Origin: Candidatus Falkowiibacteriota bacterium | GTDB taxonomy: Bacteria; Patescibacteriota; Patescibacteriia; Patescibacteriales; GWC2-42-12 | Length of the DNA: 5,319 nucleotides | Direction: 5' to 3' | Assembly: GCA_016208065.1 (NCBI GenBank) | Contig: JACQYU010000076.1 | Coordinates: 1-5,319 of the forward strand | In this document: positions 4,882 to 5,319 of the stretch, piece by piece | Layout of the letters: the number at the start of each line of letters is the position of its first letter | Numbering within the stretch: position 1 is the stretch's first letter | The notes under the pieces: model-generated | What the model was told of the DNA's origin: nothing | Seen by the model: only the letters and a program-made list of their open reading frames with translations | The model's database searches: none | Program-made: the position numbers and the translations under genes

Positions 4882-5319
4882 ATGCGACATCAGCCCGTTA
4901 ATGAAAACGAACTAATACCTTTGCGCCGGTTAGCGGAAATTAGCTCCTATAGCCCGGCCTATATTTCTCTCTTGGTCCAGAGAAAAAAACTAAAAGCCAA
5001 GCGCATCGGCCGTAATTTTTTTACTACCAAAAAATGGTTTAATGAATATCTGGAAAAACACGCCCAAGACGAAAAAAGGCTGTCTAGCCGGGAAGCGGTT
5101 TCGCCGGCTAAAACGCCAATAGAGGCGCCAGCCGAACCGGTTTTAAGCAAGCCGGTTTTATTTAATTTTGGCAGTTTGGCCGATCAAGAAAAAAGGTTAG
5201 CTAAAGTTTTTAGCAAAAAAATTATGGCTATAGCCTTAACGTCCAGCTTAGTTATAACAGTTTTATTTATTATCGGCTTATGGCAAAGCCAATTAATTAA
5301 TTCAGGGTTTAACGCTTCG
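4882..5319 (+). CDS. Putative membrane-anchored helix-turn-helix protein (3'-truncated)
   Basis: The frame is open from ATG 4882 to the window edge (146 residues, no stop). It is the first possible start, since TAG at 4852-4854 closes the frame upstream with no ATG, GTG or TTG in between. Residues 11-58 resemble an excisionase/MerR-like winged helix-turn-helix: LRRLAEISSYSPAYISLLVQ (14-33), then RKKLKAKRIGRNFFTTKKWF (34-53) and NEYL. A Pro/Ala-rich linker (about 73-91) leads to a hydrophobic segment (about 114-134) preceded by Lys/Arg (KRLAKVFSKK). By the positive-inside rule the DNA-binding-like domain should be cytoplasmic and the unseen C-terminus outside. The layout recalls RodZ-type or membrane-tethered regulators, but the family is not identified. 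No clear Shine-Dalgarno precedes the start (ATATCCTC). The gene diverges from the ABC operon. Confidence 0.8.
   Translation, partial: MRHQPVNENELIPLRRLAEISSYSPAYISLLVQRKKLKAKRIGRNFFTTKKWFNEYLEKHAQDEKRLSSREAVSPAKTPIEAPAEPVLSKPVLFNFGSLADQEKRLAKVFSKKIMAIALTSSLVITVLFIIGLWQSQLINSGFNAS

Noticed and set aside
4959..5150. A 63-codon minus-strand frame at the right edge
   Set aside because: Antisense to the open plus-strand frame that encodes a recognisable helix-turn-helix and a continuous protein through the window end.
1..5319. CRISPR array, insertion sequence, toxin-antitoxin pair, tRNA or recoded stop codons
   Set aside because: No regularly spaced direct repeats, terminal inverted repeats, transposase motifs or cloverleaf arms seen, and no gene here needs TGA read as an amino acid.

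Overview
The window looks like a gene-dense stretch of a small, AT-leaning bacterial genome. All five genes whose ends are visible stop with TAA, leucine is mostly TTA outside the left edge, and spacers are short. The HIT and ATPase starts lie almost on top of their -10 elements, and only one start has a clear Shine-Dalgarno sequence. The right-hand gene has an excisionase/MerR-like helix-turn-helix followed by a single membrane segment. Together these features suggest a Candidate Phyla Radiation (Patescibacteria) genome. That is an inference from style and gene content; no marker gene is present to prove it.

Layout from left to right. Positions 1-378 hold the 3' end of an unrecognised helical protein. 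It is about 59% GC (213 of the first 360 bases), against about 40% for the next gene, and is closed by a strong intrinsic terminator (391-440). A plus-strand pair follows: a HIT-family protein (472-852) and an AI-2E/PerM-type membrane protein (start most likely 909, end 1967). They touch at TAATG and look co-transcribed. Two short hairpins (1966-1993 and 2000-2028), one per direction, separate this pair from a convergent minus-strand operon.

The minus-strand operon encodes an ABC transporter of the MacB/LolCDE type. The ATPase (4633-3233) is promoter-proximal and the FtsX-like permease (3223-2027) lies 9 bases downstream. The ATPase is about twice the usual length. Its C-terminal 220 or so residues contain two copies of an unrecognised domain with a QGGxGxDxRT motif, exactly 97 residues apart. 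No periplasmic adaptor gene is present between the permease and its terminator.

A 248-base divergent intergenic region (4634-4881) carries one promoter facing each way and an AT-rich dyad. It leads into a plus-strand gene (4882 to the window edge) for a putative membrane-tethered DNA-binding protein, which runs off the window without a stop codon.

Most worth following up are the duplicated C-terminal domain of the ATPase, the membrane-anchored helix-turn-helix protein divergent from the transporter, the predicted leaderless ATPase transcript, and the sharp composition change at the left edge. I see no mobile element, CRISPR array, tRNA or rRNA.
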